Origin: Nitrospira sp. CR1.1
Lineage (GTDB): Bacteria; Nitrospirota; Nitrospiria; Nitrospirales; Nitrospiraceae
NCBI GenBank assembly: GCA_014055465.1
Contig: WIAF01000005.1
Location: 212,907-276,906, forward strand
Direction of reading: 5' to 3'
DNA: 64,000 nt
Positions 62,983 to 64,000 of this stretch are shown here, in pieces. The notes below the pieces were generated by a model. It made no database searches and was not told the origin of the DNA. It saw only the letters and a program-made list of their open reading frames with translations. The position numbers and the translations under genes were made by a program. Position 1 is the stretch's first letter, and every line of letters starts with the position of its first letter.

Positions 62983-63369
62983 ATGACCTCCGAGAATGTT
63001 CCGGCAGTGGTGGCCCGGTATTTTACCGCAATCGGCGAGATGGACCCGGACGCATGGGTCGCCTGCTTCGCGGAACGGGGAACCAGTTACGAACCGGGGG
63101 CCCCCTCACCGCTACAGGGCCATGAGGCATTGCGCCAATTTCTAGTGCCGGTCCTAGGGGCCTTTGAAACCATCTCCATGACCGCAGACCACGTCTTCCA
63201 GTCCGGGAACCGCATCGCCGTTAAATTCACGGGGCGGGGTACAGGCAAGAATGGCAGACAGGTGATTTTCGAAGGCATCGACGTGTTCGAGATCAATCAG
63301 GCAGGAACAATCCAAACGATGTGGGGCTACTGGAATCCAGCCGCCATGATGGCGCAACTGCAGGGGTGA
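62983..63369 (+). CDS. NTF2-like/SnoaL-fold protein
   Basis: This 128-residue cone-shaped fold begins VPAVVARYFTAIGEMDPDAWVACFAERGTSYEPG and continues GHEALRQFLVPVL, typical of NTF2-like and ketosteroid-isomerase relatives. FTGRGTGKNGRQVIFEGIDVFEIN and the closing MWGYWNP keep the pocket pattern. It binds or isomerises a small molecule; no partner genes are adjacent. ATG has GGAGC 13 nt upstream. Confidence 0.9.
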   Translation: MTSENVPAVVARYFTAIGEMDPDAWVACFAERGTSYEPGAPSPLQGHEALRQFLVPVLGAFETISMTADHVFQSGNRIAVKFTGRGTGKNGRQVIFEGIDVFEINQAGTIQTMWGYWNPAAMMAQLQG

Positions 63370-63512
63370 ACGTCCCGCGCATGAGCTGCCTCTGTCAAAG
63401 CTGACTTCCTCTACGGCACAACTCAAATGGCCGCAACATCTTCAGTACTTGCGCCAATTGGGACTGCTGCGCACAATGCTTTTTTACATAGAAATAGCTC
63501 TAGGAGCTCACG

Positions 63513-63743
63513 ATGCAGAACGTGCTCAAGCAAAAAGTAACGATACAACCCGGCGGCATCGTGCACTGTGAATCGTTGGAATTGATTCCGGGATGCATCG
63601 CGGACGTCATCATCATTCCCGAAACTCCCGCCGAGCCTACAGCGGCACTCACCAGCCACATTGGTGCGGCAGCAGGGGGATTCACCACGCCGCAGGAGGC
63701 CGATGCGTTCATTCGTGAAGAACGAAACACATGGCACGCGTAA
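63513..63743 (+). CDS. AF2212-like antitoxin-type protein, 76 aa
   Basis: A 76-residue protein with QKVTIQPGGIVHCESLELIPGC then ADVIIIPE, the beta-strand pattern of AF2212-like/DUF104 antitoxins, plus a helical C-terminus (TPQEADAFIREERN). These antitoxins usually precede a PIN-domain ribonuclease gene. No such gene follows up to the window end at 64000. It may be an orphan or solitary regulator. Confidence 0.55.
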   Translation: MQNVLKQKVTIQPGGIVHCESLELIPGCIADVIIIPETPAEPTAALTSHIGAAAGGFTTPQEADAFIREERNTWHA

Positions 63744-63895
63744 TAACACTCAGCGGGCTGACTCTACTTCGATACCAATATCTTTATTTACACATCGGAA
63801 GGATGAGGTCGCGCGGCCCTTCCCTGCGCGCATGGGACGAGCACTTTCCTTCAATGCTCCTTCAAAACTTGTTTGGTTCCTCTCCCCAGGAGGCG

Positions 63896-63978
63896 CCGTC
63901 GGGGTGGTTCCAATTGCGCACGTCCAACGAGGGCCTTCCGAGGCCGCGCGTTGCGCGAGCAAGGAACCACCCCGACGG
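63896..63978. repeat. Large perfect 16-bp inverted repeat near right edge
   Basis: CCGTCGGGGTGGTTCC (63896-63911) and its exact complement (63963-63978) are separated by 51 nt that contain TTGCGC repeats. The folded arm pair is very stable. It is probably a dispersed palindromic repeat or terminator; the window ends before its context can be seen. The 250 nt before it hold no clear gene. Confidence 0.6.
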
Positions 63979-64000
63979 ACCCTCCCTCTCACTTCCACCC

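Noticed and set aside
63750..63998. Minus-strand frame across the terminal inverted repeat
   Set aside because: Most of it is repeat sequence; low-complexity Arg/Gly/Pro translation without a family.

Overview
The window looks like chromosomal DNA of a high-GC Gram-negative bacterium, most likely the genus Nitrospira (phylum Nitrospirota). This is inferred from the gene mix: DUF3386, DUF5069, a RuBisCO-like protein, DUF748 and DUF4124 proteins, an extra ClpX, and response regulators without kinases next to them. No rRNA, nitrite oxidoreductase or other taxonomic marker is present, so the genus is a judgement. The region is mostly housekeeping and stress genes in short operons on both strands. 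There is no prophage, CRISPR array or intact transposon.

Layout. 1-2.5 kb: a YhaO/YhaN-type nuclease-ATPase pair (ATPase cut by the left edge). 2.7-3.5 kb: a 53-residue, 12-cysteine metallothionein-like gene divergent from an ECF sigma factor of the metal-sensing CorE type. 3.6-4.4 kb: a RelE/ParE toxin-antitoxin pair and a cysteine-free IscA-like protein. 4.5-10 kb: Nudix hydrolase, THUMP RNA methyltransferase, OtsA and a lipoprotein with twelve D-x-x-G-x-D-x-Y repeats. 10-16 kb: a nested repeat element, lon, msrB, a lipoprotein and small exported or membrane proteins. 16-25 kb: divergent ClpX, outer-membrane barrel, a DsbA-like/cyclase pair, RuBisCO-like protein, degenerate HD-GYP protein and a radical SAM protein. 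25-29 kb: 1-Cys peroxiredoxin, pentapeptide protein and a large DUF748 protein.

29.3-33.2 kb is a relic genomic island. It is bounded by the 3' half of a tRNA-Arg gene on one side and the intact tRNA-Arg(UCU) on the other. It holds a sugar-nucleotide epimerase, a DUF5672 protein, a zinc-ribbon protein and a decayed IS3-type transposase.

33.8-44.5 kb: Nudix, a CHAP peptidoglycan hydrolase, cytochrome P450, tRNA-Pro overlapping the end of rdgB, rph, an HD-GYP response regulator and metH. 44.7-55.7 kb: secreted and membrane proteins of unknown role, a diiron-oxidase-like/formylglycine-generating-enzyme pair, two response regulators, a palindromic repeat element, FmdB, HemW and a ClpS-like adaptor. 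56-64 kb: DUF3386 and DUF5069, a tandem paralogue pair with duplicated hairpins, two universal stress proteins, a CBS protein, an NTF2-like protein and an orphan antitoxin-like gene.

Recurring themes are metal and thiol chemistry (metallothionein, CorE-like sigma, MsrB, peroxiredoxin, DsbA-like), proteolysis (Lon, ClpX paralogue, ClpS-like) and cyclic-di-GMP signalling (two HD-GYP proteins). Several promoters sit 6-10 nt from the start codon, suggesting leaderless or nearly leaderless mRNAs.
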